A DNA stretch of 64,000 bases from Bacillus sp. AFS088145 (lineage in GTDB: Bacteria > Bacillota > Bacilli > Bacillales > Bacillaceae_G): assembly GCF_002564465.1 (NCBI RefSeq), contig NZ_NUUX01000021.1:197707-261706 (forward strand), in the 5' to 3' direction. The notes under the pieces are model-generated. The model was not told the origin of the DNA. It did no database searches and saw nothing but the letters and a program-made list of their open reading frames with translations. The position numbers were made by a program, and so were the translations under genes. Shown in pieces: positions 6,432 through 16,873 of this stretch; positions within the stretch are counted from its first letter, which is position 1, and each line of letters opens with the position of its first letter.

Positions 6432-6471
6432 GAGAAAAGTAGTTTCATAGAATGACCGGGCTACTTTTCTC
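6432..6471 (+). other. Intra-operon stem-loop
   Basis: A perfect 11-bp stem (6432-6442 with 6461-6471, GAGAAAAGTAG/CTACTTTTCTC) and an 18-base loop, with no T-run after it. It could stabilise the 3' end of the PTS transcript or mark a processing site that lowers expression of the downstream enzymes. Confidence 0.55.
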
Positions 6472-6496
6472 CTATCATATAGAAGGAGTGAAGAAA

Positions 6497-7834
6497 ATGA
6501 GAAACGGTATTAAAATAGCAACAATTGGTGGCGGTTCAAGTTATACTCCAGAATTAGTTGAAGGATTTATTAAACGTTATGATGAACTACCTGTAAGAGA
6601 GCTTTGGCTAGTGGACATTGAAGAAGGTAGAGAGAAACTTGAAATCGTTGGGAATCTTGCGAAAAGAATGGTAGAAAAAGCAGGAGTACCAATGGAAATT
6701 CATTTAACACTTGATCGTCGTGCTGCTCTTAAAGATGCTGATTTTGTTACGACACAATTTCGTGTAGGCTTACTTGAAGCTCGTATGAAGGATGAGCGTA
6801 TTCCTTTAAAATATGGGGTAATTGGTCAAGAAACAAATGGTCCAGGTGGTCTGTTTAAAGCACTTCGTACAATTCCGGTTATTTTAGATATCGTTAAGGA
6901 TATTGAAGAGCTTTGTCCAAATGCTTGGCTAGTAAACTTTACGAATCCTACGGGTATTTTAACAGAAGCGATTTTAAGATATACAAATTTCCGTAAAGTA
7001 GTTGGTTTATGTAATGTACCAATTCACATTCACATGAACATTGCAAAAGGTCTAGGGGTAGAAGCTGAGCGTGTGCATATTGATTTTATGGGATTAAATC
7101 ATATGGTTTACGGAACGAAAGTATTATTAGATGGAGAAAATGTAACAAGTCGTGTTGTAAGTGAGTTTGCACGCCCTGCTGAAAGTATGACGATGCAAAA
7201 TATTAAGGCAATGGATTGGAATCCTGATTTTATAGAAGCACTTGGAGTGATTCCATGTCCGTATCATCGTTACTACTATCAAACGAAAGTAATGCTAGAG
7301 GAAGAGCTTGATGCAGCGAAAAAAGATGGTACGCGTGCTGAGGTTGTAAAAAAATTAGAAGAATCATTATTCGAATTATATAAAGATCCTAATTTAAATA
7401 TTAAGCCACCACAATTAGAAAAACGCGGCGGAGCTTATTATAGTGATGCTGCATGCCGATTAATTTCATCTCTATATAACAATAAAGGTGATATCCAACC
7501 TGTTAACACAATGAATAATGGTGCCATTGCATCAATTCCAGATGATTGTGCTGTTGAAGTAAGTGCACTTATTACAAAAGATGGTCCGAAACCAATTACG
7601 ATGGGTGACTTGCCGGTTGCAGTACGCGGTTTAGTACAACAAATTAAATCATTCGAACGTGTTGCTGCGGAAGCTGGAGTAACTGGTGATTATAAAACAG
7701 CATTACTTGCTATGTGTATCAACCCACTAGTTGGATCTGATCATTTAGCAAAACAAATTCTAGATGAAATGTTAGAGGCTCACAAAGAGCATTTACCTCA
7801 ATTCTTCAAAAACGAAAAAGTAGCAGCAAATTAA
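6497..7834 (+). CDS. Family GH4 6-phospho-beta-glucosidase (LicH/CelF type)
   Basis: A 445-residue NAD- and Mn-dependent glycosidase that hydrolyses phosphorylated disaccharides delivered by the PTS, by an oxidation-elimination route. The N-terminal Rossmann motif GGGSSYTPEL, the NPTG loop (NFTNPTG), and the metal ligands Cys172 (GLCNVP) and His202 (LNHMVYG) are all present at the positions usual for GH4. The ATG at 6497 follows AAGGAG; an upstream in-frame start at 6452 lies inside the stem-loop and is rejected. Beside chbG it may act on chitobiose phosphate (as E. coli ChbF does) or on cellobiose phosphate. Confidence 0.9.
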   Translation: MRNGIKIATIGGGSSYTPELVEGFIKRYDELPVRELWLVDIEEGREKLEIVGNLAKRMVEKAGVPMEIHLTLDRRAALKDADFVTTQFRVGLLEARMKDERIPLKYGVIGQETNGPGGLFKALRTIPVILDIVKDIEELCPNAWLVNFTNPTGILTEAILRYTNFRKVVGLCNVPIHIHMNIAKGLGVEAERVHIDFMGLNHMVYGTKVLLDGENVTSRVVSEFARPAESMTMQNIKAMDWNPDFIEALGVIPCPYHRYYYQTKVMLEEELDAAKKDGTRAEVVKKLEESLFELYKDPNLNIKPPQLEKRGGAYYSDAACRLISSLYNNKGDIQPVNTMNNGAIASIPDDCAVEVSALITKDGPKPITMGDLPVAVRGLVQQIKSFERVAAEAGVTGDYKTALLAMCINPLVGSDHLAKQILDEMLEAHKEHLPQFFKNEKVAAN

Positions 7835-7842
7835 CGAATAAA

Positions 7843-7883
7843 AAGAGGGATGTAGCTCGAATGAAAGAGTGCATCCCTTTTAA
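7843..7883 (+). terminator. Terminator-like hairpin between the GH4 and chbG genes
   Basis: Stem AAGAGGGATG/CATCCCTTTT, ending in TTTT. It may reduce read-through into chbG. Confidence 0.6.
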
Positions 7884-7910
7884 TCATACTAAAAGAAAAA
7901 AGGGGAATGA

Positions 7911-8630
7911 ATGATGACGAAGCTTATTGTAAATGCAGATGATTTCGGATATTCAAAAGGTGTAAATTATGGCATCATTGAATCACATTTGAATGGAATA
8001 GTGAACTCCGCGACTATGATGATGAATATGTATGCTGTGGAGCATGGAATTGAATTAGCAAAATTACATCCTACATTAGGATTAGGTGTACATCTTGTAT
8101 TAACTGCGGGCAAACCTTTATTAACAGGTCTACAAACAATCGTAGATCAAAATGGGGCTTTTCTTAAAAATAGTTATTGGTATGATAATCCAGTTATTAA
8201 TGTTGAAGAAGTTGTAAAGGAATGGGATGCTCAAATTCAAAAGTTTCTTTCTTATGGATTAAATCCTTCACATCTAGATAGTCATCACCATGTACACATG
8301 ATCCCAATTCTACACCCAGTCATTGCAAAATTATCTAAAAAGTATGATCTCCCTGTCCGAATTTCTCCAAAGAGTCAAATAGACGGAATCGAACCTTTTA
8401 CGGATCAATTATTAACCGATTTTTATGGTAGTGATATTCCAATAAACTATTTTGAGACAATAGAAGACAGAATAAATAATAATGTTGAGTCAGTAGAGGT
8501 TATGGTACATCCTGCATTAGTAGATAATCATTTAAAAAATGGTACATCATATTGCTTTGAGAGATTAACAGAACTAGATATCTTAACGAACTCAAAACTT
8601 CCTGAGGGAGTAGAGCTAGTAAAGTATTAA
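7911..8630 (+). CDS. chbG: ChbG/YdjC-family carbohydrate deacetylase
   Basis: A 239-residue YdjC-fold enzyme. In E. coli, ChbG removes one acetyl group from N,N'-diacetylchitobiose (phosphate), which is needed for induction and for cleavage by ChbF. The metal-binding NADDFG motif (Asp10/Asp11), GVHLVLTAGKPL and the SHHHVHMIP segment are visible. Two consecutive ATGs (7911, 7914) follow AAAAGGGG. Its place as last gene of a PTS-GH4 operon makes chitobiose the best guess for the substrate. YdjC proteins also occur in cellobiose loci, so this is not proof. Confidence 0.82.
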   Translation: MMTKLIVNADDFGYSKGVNYGIIESHLNGIVNSATMMMNMYAVEHGIELAKLHPTLGLGVHLVLTAGKPLLTGLQTIVDQNGAFLKNSYWYDNPVINVEEVVKEWDAQIQKFLSYGLNPSHLDSHHHVHMIPILHPVIAKLSKKYDLPVRISPKSQIDGIEPFTDQLLTDFYGSDIPINYFETIEDRINNNVESVEVMVHPALVDNHLKNGTSYCFERLTELDILTNSKLPEGVELVKY

Positions 8631-8635
8631 TATAG

Positions 8636-8680
8636 TGAAAAAAACCAGTTTCTTCATCGAAGTAACTGGCTTTTTCTTAT
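8636..8680. terminator. Bidirectional terminator between chbG and the activator gene
   Basis: Hairpin CCAGTT/AACTGG (8645-8650 with 8664-8669) is flanked by A-run and T-run, serving both converging genes. It overlaps the last codons of the minus-strand gene. Confidence 0.75.
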
Positions 8681-11397
8681 TTTATATAAAATTCTTCATC
8701 TAATCTGCTAATATCATTTCTAGAATAAAATTCCATTAAGTAACATATTTCATCATCAGGTATGATAATGTCACAAGCATCCTCAATTTGTTGCATTATT
8801 TTTTTGATTTTTAAATATAGCATATAGTCACTATTTATTTTATCTTCTTTATTTTTAAATGGGATTAGAGGCTGTGAGTTTTGAATTCGGTCGATCATGC
8901 AACTCATATGAATAACAATTCCCATTAAATCCTCATTTTTGAAAAATTTGTCTGTTTGGACTTGTATATCGTTCAAGGCACGTCTAATCACACTAATTAC
9001 TTTTTTAGCATCCTTTAAAGAAATAGTCTCTTGTAATGTTTCAGCCATTTTTAAATACGTTTCTTCATAAGTGATCAATTCTTGTATTGTCTTTGTAGCC
9101 TTCATATTTAATACATCCTGTAAATGAAACGTATTAAATGGAACATTTATATCAAAATTCGAAACAATACAAACGATACTTCGTTCTTTTGATATATCAT
9201 TTAACATTTTTTGTAATTCGTCTTTATTTAAAAGGCTAATTGGCACGATTTCTAGCATCTCTTTATCATAGACCAAGTTATTCGCTAGTATATTTTTAAT
9301 GGCTATTGCACTTCCCTGACCAGTCAAACATGCAGTTAAAATGACAGAACGATTAAATTCAGGTTGTTTCGTTTTATTCGAATGAGAATTGATGAAGAAA
9401 GTAGTTAAGTTTCGTACATCCTGATAAAGCTCGTCTAAATTATAACCGAGTGTCGCTTTTCTTGAGGCTTCGATTACATGTGCAGTACTTACCATTTGAA
9501 TCACGCGTACTGGAATTGAAAATTCGGCTTCAATTATGTCGCCGATATAAGATAGTGACCCCATATCGATACAAAGTAGAATTCCATTTAATTTACCTAA
9601 AGATTTAATATAATCTTTTACTCCAATTAAAAAATCTTGTGGTGGTTCACTTAATGGCATATCGATTCCAATAACTTCTTCGTTTTCTAACAGTTCATTT
9701 GTTACATTTGCCATTTCTCTAGCAATACCATTACCGTGAGCTAATACAATTACTTTTACATTAGAACTAGTCACTTTAAAATCTTCGTTTCCATATACAA
9801 AAAACATCGTTATAAATGCTACTTCATCAAATGGGATTGAAACGTTTGAAAAATCTTCAATCATTTTTACACATTCAATTGAAACGGAAAACTCTTTCTT
9901 ATATTGATCTCGGATTTGCGTTATATTTGGATGATAAATTTTCTTGTTTGACTGAATACGTTGTAATAGGGTTTGTATATGTAAGCTAAGTGCAACAAGT
10001 ATTTTTTCATTAAATCTCTTACTTAATTTTTCTTCTGCTAGTTTTAGTACCTTTTCACTTAGTGTAACGATTTCAGGCTTGATTATTTTTTGGATATTTT
10101 CTTTACTAGATAGTTTGCGATTAATAGAAGTTAAATAATGCGTAAAATAACTTTCGATATCGTTCTCCATTAGTAAAGATAACTCGTCCTGAGCAACACC
10201 ACGTTGTTTTAGTTCTTCATATTTCGTATCAATTCGGTCATAAATTGTATCTGCAGAATGATCCAATTGTTGGTTACTTGTTATACCCTTTGTTGGTGAA
10301 AATTCAAAATGCTCGTTTAAAAGTGTGACTGCATGTTTCACCTTTTTTTCAATGAATAAGCCTTCCTTCACATACCAGTTCAAATCTGTGCTATAAATTC
10401 GTATTTTGTCATGTTTATGAGTAATAAAATCTGCGTAAGCCTTTGCGCAAGCTAATTGAATATCAGCTTTAAGTTGTCCGATATTGTTTTTACACGGATA
10501 AAATAGAAAAGAGCGAATTGTATTTGCACTGACAACGATTTCTTTTCCTAGACGAACACTTTCTTCCGTGAAAAATCGTTTAATCAGAGTCAATCTCTCT
10601 TCATATGTTCGATCACGAAGAGCCGGCAATGTAATGACCATAGGGATCCGGCGAGTAAATGTAGATAATAAAGTGGACCCGGGATCCTCTGTTGTTGCTG
10701 AAATGATTAAAACATTCGATGTTCGTTCGTTTTCTGTCTCTCCTAGTCTTCTATACAACTTATAATCAATGAACGTAAATAACATTTCTTGACCTTCTGG
10801 AGTAAGACGATGAACCTCGTCTAAAAATAATATTCCATTATTTGCTTTTTCAAGTAAGCCTTTTTGTTCTGTTGCACCTGTATAAGCACCTTTTCTTACA
10901 CCGAATAGCTGACCTAATAATAGTTGTGGATTATTTGCATAGTCCGCGCAATTAAAAATAATGAATGGAGAATCCTTTTCTAAAACATTCGAACGAATTG
11001 CGTAATCATGCATTCTTTTAGCAAAAGCAGATTTACCAACACCTGTCTCACCGAGTATTAACGTATGCATACCATTTGGTGGATAGAGAATAGCTGATCT
11101 TGCTTTTTCGATGGCAGGTCTTAGACTAATATTCTCTTCATAAAAATATTCATATTGATAGTTTGAACTTGCTGGATTGTTTTGAGATTTATTCAGTTGT
11201 TGTATACTATCAGACTGAAGTTTAAATACAACCGGTCTAGAATTTGTTTTAATTAATAAATTTTCTTTGACTAATTTATTTAAATCACTGCTAACGTTTG
11301 CTCTATCTAAACCGAGCTTTTGAGCAATCTCAATAGCGGAAAAACCTTGCTCCTTACTTTGAAGAAAAACTTCATAAATCTGGTTTTTTCTGTTCAT
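8677..11397 (-). CDS. LevR-family sigma-54 activator with PRD and EII domains
   Basis: A 906-residue PTS-controlled transcription activator. Order of domains: N-terminal winged HTH (about 1-60); AAA+ domain with Walker A GETGVGKS (116-123), sigma-54-contacting GAYTGA loop (170-175) and Walker B LFLDE; PRD1 (around His473); EIIA-mannose-like domain (His554 in LAHGNG); EIIB-galactitol-like domain (Cys690 in TACLTGQG); PRD2 (about 790-890). This matches LevR and its CelR/ManR relatives, in which HPr- and EII-dependent phosphorylation tunes activity. It is convergent with the operon it most likely activates and divergent from sigL. A cre-like site overlaps its promoter region. The ribosome site (GGGTGG) is weak. 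Confidence 0.9.
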   Translation of the reverse strand: MNRKNQIYEVFLQSKEQGFSAIEIAQKLGLDRANVSSDLNKLVKENLLIKTNSRPVVFKLQSDSIQQLNKSQNNPASSNYQYEYFYEENISLRPAIEKARSAILYPPNGMHTLILGETGVGKSAFAKRMHDYAIRSNVLEKDSPFIIFNCADYANNPQLLLGQLFGVRKGAYTGATEQKGLLEKANNGILFLDEVHRLTPEGQEMLFTFIDYKLYRRLGETENERTSNVLIISATTEDPGSTLLSTFTRRIPMVITLPALRDRTYEERLTLIKRFFTEESVRLGKEIVVSANTIRSFLFYPCKNNIGQLKADIQLACAKAYADFITHKHDKIRIYSTDLNWYVKEGLFIEKKVKHAVTLLNEHFEFSPTKGITSNQQLDHSADTIYDRIDTKYEELKQRGVAQDELSLLMENDIESYFTHYLTSINRKLSSKENIQKIIKPEIVTLSEKVLKLAEEKLSKRFNEKILVALSLHIQTLLQRIQSNKKIYHPNITQIRDQYKKEFSVSIECVKMIEDFSNVSIPFDEVAFITMFFVYGNEDFKVTSSNVKVIVLAHGNGIAREMANVTNELLENEEVIGIDMPLSEPPQDFLIGVKDYIKSLGKLNGILLCIDMGSLSYIGDIIEAEFSIPVRVIQMVSTAHVIEASRKATLGYNLDELYQDVRNLTTFFINSHSNKTKQPEFNRSVILTACLTGQGSAIAIKNILANNLVYDKEMLEIVPISLLNKDELQKMLNDISKERSIVCIVSNFDINVPFNTFHLQDVLNMKATKTIQELITYEETYLKMAETLQETISLKDAKKVISVIRRALNDIQVQTDKFFKNEDLMGIVIHMSCMIDRIQNSQPLIPFKNKEDKINSDYMLYLKIKKIMQQIEDACDIIIPDDEICYLMEFYSRNDISRLDEEFYIK

Positions 11398-11445
11398 AAT
11401 GGCCCACCCATCATAAAGAGTTGTATACTTTAACTATACAGGAAA

Positions 11446-11461
11446 AAGTAAACGTTTTCAC
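11446..11461 (-). promoter_or_regulatory. cre-like CcpA box upstream of the activator gene
   Basis: AAGTAAACGTTTTCAC differs from the cre consensus by one conserved base. It lies about 50 bases upstream of the activator start, near its probable -35 region, in the gap shared with sigL. It suggests glucose repression of the activator. Confidence 0.5.
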
Positions 11462-11545
11462 TATATTTAAATTAGTATAACAATTCGTCAAGTACTATGA
11501 AAAAGTTAAATATCGAGTAAAATAGTAATAAGGGAGTGAAGTAGT

Positions 11546-12847
11546 ATGGAAATGAATTTAATGCAAAAACAATCATTGAAACTTGCAATGACTCAGGAAC
11601 TACGACAAGCCATTACAATGCTTCAATTTAATGCCCAAGAACTTACTGATTTTTTATTTGAGCAATCATTAGAAAATCCCTTAATTGAAGTCGAAACTCC
11701 TTATAACGATTACACTTCTTCAAAAATCAAACAACAAACTACTTCCAGCGGACAAGGAATGGAGTTATATACTCTAAGAACAGAAACATTACAAGAAGAA
11801 CTTGTTAGTCAGTTAAATGAGTTGAAAATTGATAATGAGGAATATAAAATTATAAAATATTTAATTTATAACTTAGATAAAAATGGATTTTTGATGGAAT
11901 CAGATGAAGAGCTTATACATGAATTAAATATTTCTTTCGTCCAATTACAAATCTGCATTGATACACTTCAACGTTTTGAACCCTCAGGAGTTGGAGCAAG
12001 ATCGGTTAAAGAGTGCTTATTGATTCAACTAAATGGCCTTGAAGCTGATACAACAATTGCAAAACAGGTCATTAAAGATTATTTTGATCTATTTGTTAAT
12101 AAAAACTGGAAAGAAATAGCGAAGAAACTTAAGATTAGCTTACCTGATTTACAAAGAGAAATTGACTTAATTTTAACCTTGCAACCAAGGCCAGGTTTAA
12201 ATTATTTCCAAGACCAAGTAAATTATGTAGCTCCTGATTTAACAGTTGAAAAAATAGGCGGGGAATTTGTTGTTCTAATTAATGATAAAATTATGCCGCG
12301 TTTAAAAATACTTAATGAATATTCTTCAATATTAAATGGTCAACATGAGAAGGAAGTTTCAACTTATTTAAAGGATAAAAATACACAAGTTAACTGGTTA
12401 ATGAAAAGCTTGGAAGAACGAAAATCAACGATGTTGGCAGTAATGAATTGTATTCTTCGAAAGCAAATTGCTTTTTTTGAAAAAGGTCCTGCAAATTTAA
12501 AAACTCTTACTTTAAAAGAGATAGCGGAAGAACTTTCATTACATGAATCGACAATTAGTCGTACTTGTAAAAACAAATATGTACAGACACCGTTTGGTTT
12601 ATATGAAATGAAGAAATTCTTCCATCAAGGTGTAAGTGTGGACGGCGAGGAGCTTGCATCAACGAGTGTACAGGTATTCATAAAGCAGCTAGTAGATGAA
12701 GAAAACAAAGAAAAACCATTATCAGATCAAAAGCTAGTTGAATTATTAGCTGAAAAACATGGAGTGGAAATCTCTAGAAGAACTGTAGCTAAATATAGAG
12801 ATATCCTTAGAATTCCTGGTTCATCAAAACGAAAGCGCTTTAGTTAA
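11546..12847 (+). CDS. sigL: RNA polymerase sigma-54 factor (SigL/RpoN)
   Basis: 433 residues, the usual length. The N-terminal activator-interacting region is Gln/Leu rich (MQKQSLKLAMTQELRQAI), a core-binding region follows, and the C-terminus has an HTH and the RpoN box SRRTVAKYRD (about 410-419) that reads the -24 element. It directs polymerase to the promoters at 1765 and 4252 and needs an ATP-hydrolysing activator such as the one at 8677. It starts behind AAGGGAGTGAAG. The glutaredoxin gene follows after 13 bases, probably as an operon. Confidence 0.95.
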   Translation: MEMNLMQKQSLKLAMTQELRQAITMLQFNAQELTDFLFEQSLENPLIEVETPYNDYTSSKIKQQTTSSGQGMELYTLRTETLQEELVSQLNELKIDNEEYKIIKYLIYNLDKNGFLMESDEELIHELNISFVQLQICIDTLQRFEPSGVGARSVKECLLIQLNGLEADTTIAKQVIKDYFDLFVNKNWKEIAKKLKISLPDLQREIDLILTLQPRPGLNYFQDQVNYVAPDLTVEKIGGEFVVLINDKIMPRLKILNEYSSILNGQHEKEVSTYLKDKNTQVNWLMKSLEERKSTMLAVMNCILRKQIAFFEKGPANLKTLTLKEIAEELSLHESTISRTCKNKYVQTPFGLYEMKKFFHQGVSVDGEELASTSVQVFIKQLVDEENKEKPLSDQKLVELLAEKHGVEISRRTVAKYRDILRIPGSSKRKRFS

Positions 12848-12860
12848 AAAGGAGAATGGA

Positions 12861-13100
12861 ATGTCGATTAAGTTAACTTTACTTACAAAAGAGAATTGTG
12901 GATTATGCGAAGAAGCAAAAGATGCAATTCGTTTGGTCCAATCTGAATATGAAATCCAAGTAAATGAAATTGATATTTATTCTGATGATGCATTATTAGA
13001 GGAATATCAACTAATGATTCCTGTTATTCAAATTAATGGGGAAACTGTTGCATACGGAAAAATTCATAAGATTGACATATTAAATGCCATAAATGGGTAG
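12861..13100 (+). CDS. Glutaredoxin-like thiol-disulfide protein
   Basis: A 79-residue thioredoxin-fold protein of the DUF836/glutaredoxin-like group. The N-terminal beta-strand is followed by the redox motif CGLC (Cys13-Cys16), and PVIQINGE contains the cis-Pro loop. Likely a cytoplasmic disulfide reductase or adaptor. It sits between sigL and cggR, an arrangement I recall from the B. cereus group. A terminator and the CggR operator separate it from the glycolytic operon. Confidence 0.85.
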   Translation: MSIKLTLLTKENCGLCEEAKDAIRLVQSEYEIQVNEIDIYSDDALLEEYQLMIPVIQINGETVAYGKIHKIDILNAING

Positions 13101-13123
13101 TTATCAGTTGAAAGAAATGAATG

Positions 13124-13158
13124 ACCCTGTTACAATATAAATGTAGCAGGGTTATTTC
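13124..13158 (+). terminator. Terminator after the sigL-glutaredoxin unit
   Basis: A 9-10 bp stem (13124-13133 with 13143-13152) around an AT-rich loop, followed by TTATTT. Confidence 0.65.
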
Positions 13159-13223
13159 ACTTCTGGAGTAAATCTTGTTCAAAAAAACAACGTTGCAAAA
13201 CGCTGTAATTTTTTTAAAACAAG

Positions 13224-13259
13224 TGGGACATAATATGTCATAGTGGGACATAATTAGAC
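13224..13259 (+). promoter_or_regulatory. CggR operator
   Basis: TGGGAC-N6-TGTC-N4-TGGGAC-N6-AGAC reproduces the two-half direct-repeat operator known for B. subtilis CggR (CGGGAC-N6-TGTC-N4-CGGGAC-N6-TGTC). The last quarter-site is AGAC instead of TGTC. It ends 33 bases before the cggR start, so CggR represses its own operon here until fructose-1,6-bisphosphate accumulates. Confidence 0.85.
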
Positions 13260-13292
13260 CCGAGTGAATACTCTGTGAAAGAGGAGATGAAA

Positions 13293-14321
13293 ATGAACCA
13301 TATTTTAAAGCTACAACAAAAATTATTACCTGATCTAATACCGGTTATCCAAAAGAGATTTCAAATCCTACAATATATACGAATTATGCAGCCGATTGGT
13401 CGAAGGAATTTGTCTACTAGCGTAGGATTAACAGAAAGAGTACTTAGATCAGAAGTTGCTTTATTAAAAGAGCAAAGACTGATTAATGTCGCATCTTCTG
13501 GCATGACATTAACGGATGAAGGACTAAGTTTACTTCTAGACCTAGAAGAACCAATGCGTGAACTATTCGGTTTGAAAAATATCGAAGACTTGCTTAAGGA
13601 AACATTTAATCTTAAAGAAGTAATCGTTGTTTCAGGCGATAGTGATGAGCTGGACTGGGTAAAAAAAGAGATGGGTCGAGCAGCTGTTGGCTGTATAAAC
13701 CAAAGGCTAGAAACAAATAATATTGTTGCTGTTACTGGTGGTTCCACTTTAGCTGCTGTAGCTGAAATGATGAATGATGACTCTAAAGATCTAAATACCT
13801 TATTTGTACCAGCGCGAGGCGGTTTAGGTGAAGAAGTAAGAAATCAAGCAAATACGATTTGTGCAAAAATGGCTGAAATGGCAAAAGGTAATTATCGATT
13901 ACTTCACTTGCCAGATGAACTTAGTGAAGAGGCCTATGTAACTATGATGGAAGAACCAAGAGTAAAAGAGGTTCTAAATTTAATTCGATCTTCTTCAATT
14001 GTCGTACACGGCATTGGAGATGCATTTACGATGGCAAAACGAAGACAATCTTCATCAGAACAGTTAGAAATCTTAACTGAATCTGAAGCTGTAGGAGAGG
14101 CATTTGGCTATTACTTTAATGAAAATGGTGAAGTTGTATACAGGGTAAGAACTATTGGTTTACAACTGAATGAATTGGAGAATATACCTTATGTACTGGG
14201 AGTAGCTGGAGGATCTTCTAAAGCAAAAGCAATGGCTTCTTTCTTAAAGAAAGGTCATGTAAACATCCTCGTCACTGACGAAGGAGCAGCAAAAGAGTTA
14301 ATTAAAGGATGTACCCTTTAA
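13293..14321 (+). CDS. cggR: Central glycolytic genes regulator
   Basis: A 342-residue SorC/DeoR-family repressor with an N-terminal HTH (about 20-70) and a C-terminal sugar-phosphate-binding domain (VTGGSTLA, PARGGLGEEVRNQAN, GVAGGSSKA). It binds fructose-1,6-bisphosphate and represses cggR-gapA-pgk-tpiA-gpmI-eno. The ATG at 13293 has GAGGAG six bases upstream. Upstream starts at 13275 (GTG) and 13287 (ATG, adjacent to the Shine-Dalgarno) are less likely. The operator lies directly in front. Confidence 0.94.
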   Translation: MNHILKLQQKLLPDLIPVIQKRFQILQYIRIMQPIGRRNLSTSVGLTERVLRSEVALLKEQRLINVASSGMTLTDEGLSLLLDLEEPMRELFGLKNIEDLLKETFNLKEVIVVSGDSDELDWVKKEMGRAAVGCINQRLETNNIVAVTGGSTLAAVAEMMNDDSKDLNTLFVPARGGLGEEVRNQANTICAKMAEMAKGNYRLLHLPDELSEEAYVTMMEEPRVKEVLNLIRSSSIVVHGIGDAFTMAKRRQSSSEQLEILTESEAVGEAFGYYFNENGEVVYRVRTIGLQLNELENIPYVLGVAGGSSKAKAMASFLKKGHVNILVTDEGAAKELIKGCTL

Positions 14322-14326
14322 AATAA

Positions 14327-15370
<1,044 letters not shown>

Positions 15371-15395
15371 TTTTAATATAAATTAATATGAGGGC

Positions 15396-15424
15396 GAGGG
15401 GATTTTCCTCCCCTCTTTTGTTTG
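15396..15424 (+). terminator. Partial terminator between gapA and pgk
   Basis: GAGGGG/CCCCTC stem (15396-15401 with 15410-15415) with TTTTGTTTG after it. It would let gapA be made in excess over the downstream genes, as in other bacilli. Confidence 0.7.
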
Positions 15425-15612
15425 AAAAAATCCTCTTTTGTCACTAATCCAACACAATATTAAAAAATACTCTAGAAATAAATTCCAATTGGTGTACATA
15501 ATCTGTTAAAATTGCGGTGACAATATCACAGAATAGATACGACTTTGTATGAGACGGATCGACCAGTGGAATTGAATATGGATGAATAAAAACAGTACTG
15601 GAGGCACCTACT

Positions 15613-16794
15613 ATGAACAAAAAGTCATTACATGACATTGATGTAAAAGGAAAACGCGTATTTTGCCGTGTAGATTTTAACGTACCAATGGCAAATGGTG
15701 AAGTAACAGATGATACCCGTATTCGTGCTGCTCTTCCTACGATTCAGTATTTAATAGAAAACGGAGCAAAAGTTATTTTAGCATCTCACTTAGGACGTCC
15801 AAAAGGACAAGTAAATGAAGACATGCGTTTAAATGCTGTTGCTACACGTTTAAGTGAAAAATTAGGTAAAAACGTTATTAAAGCTGATGAAGCATATGGA
15901 CCTAAAGTTCAAGAAGAAATCAGCAAAATGAACGAAGGCGATGTTTTATTATTAGAAAACGTTCGTTTCTACCCAGGCGAAGAGAAAAATGATGAAGCTC
16001 TAGCAAAAGAATTTGCTTCATTAGCTGATGTATATGTAAACGATGCTTTTGGTGCTGCACACCGTGCACATGCTACAACTGCTGGTATTGCTAAACATAT
16101 CCCAGCTGTAGCAGGTTTCTTAATGGAAAAAGAAATTAATGTTTTAGGTAAAGCACTTTCTAATCCAGAGCGCCCATTTACAGCTATTATCGGTGGAGCG
16201 AAAGTTCGAGATAAAATTGGCGTAATTGAAAACTTATTAGAAAAAGTAGATAACTTAATTATTGGTGGCGGACTAGCTTATACATTCTTAAAAGCTAAAG
16301 GCTATGAAATCGGTCAATCTCTTTTAGAAGAGGATAAAATTGATTTAGCAAATGAATTTATCCAAAAAGCCGAAGCGAAAGGCGTTAAATTCTATATGCC
16401 AATTGATGCAATTATAGCTGACAAATTCGGTGAAGATGCTAATACTCAGGAAGTTGATATTGATAGCATTCCTTCAGATTGGCAAGCTCTTGATATTGGA
16501 CCAAAAACAACTGCTCTTTATGCAGATGTCATTAAAAGCTCTAAATTAGTCATTTGGAATGGACCTATGGGTGTATTTGAAATCGATAAATTTGCACAAG
16601 GTACTAAAGGAGTAGCGCAAGCATTAGCAGATTCAGATGCTTATTCAATTATCGGTGGAGGAGACTCAGCTGCTGCTGCTGAAAAATTCGGCCTAGCAGA
16701 TAAAATGAGCCATATTTCTACTGGTGGCGGTGCTTCATTAGAATTTATGGAAGGTAAAGAACTTCCTGGAGTTGCATTATTAAACGATAAATAA
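15613..16794 (+). CDS. pgk: Phosphoglycerate kinase
   Basis: A 393-residue two-domain kinase that transfers phosphate from 1,3-bisphosphoglycerate to ADP. The N-domain signature RVDFNVP is at residues ~18-24, with conserved Arg/His residues in SHLGRP and the HRAHA segment. The C-terminal nucleotide site is [13 protein letters not shown] precedes the ATG. The 240-base gap upstream probably has its own weak promoter as well as read-through from gapA. Confidence 0.97.
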   Translation: MNKKSLHDIDVKGKRVFCRVDFNVPMANGEVTDDTRIRAALPTIQYLIENGAKVILASHLGRPKGQVNEDMRLNAVATRLSEKLGKNVIKADEAYGPKVQEEISKMNEGDVLLLENVRFYPGEEKNDEALAKEFASLADVYVNDAFGAAHRAHATTAGIAKHIPAVAGFLMEKEINVLGKALSNPERPFTAIIGGAKVRDKIGVIENLLEKVDNLIIGGGLAYTFLKAKGYEIGQSLLEEDKIDLANEFIQKAEAKGVKFYMPIDAIIADKFGEDANTQEVDIDSIPSDWQALDIGPKTTALYADVIKSSKLVIWNGPMGVFEIDKFAQGTKGVAQALADSDAYSIIGGGDSAAAAEKFGLADKMSHISTGGGASLEFMEGKELPGVALLNDK

Positions 16795-16873
16795 GTCTAA
16801 TAGCTTTACAATATTTAGTAATAGAAATAGAGTAAGATTTTATGTCTTACCAATTGTTAGGAAGGTGTTTCTC

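Noticed and set aside
15481-15600. GGTGACAATATCAC palindrome before pgk as a regulatory site
   Set aside because: Short and not matching any operator I can name; spacing to a promoter is unclear.
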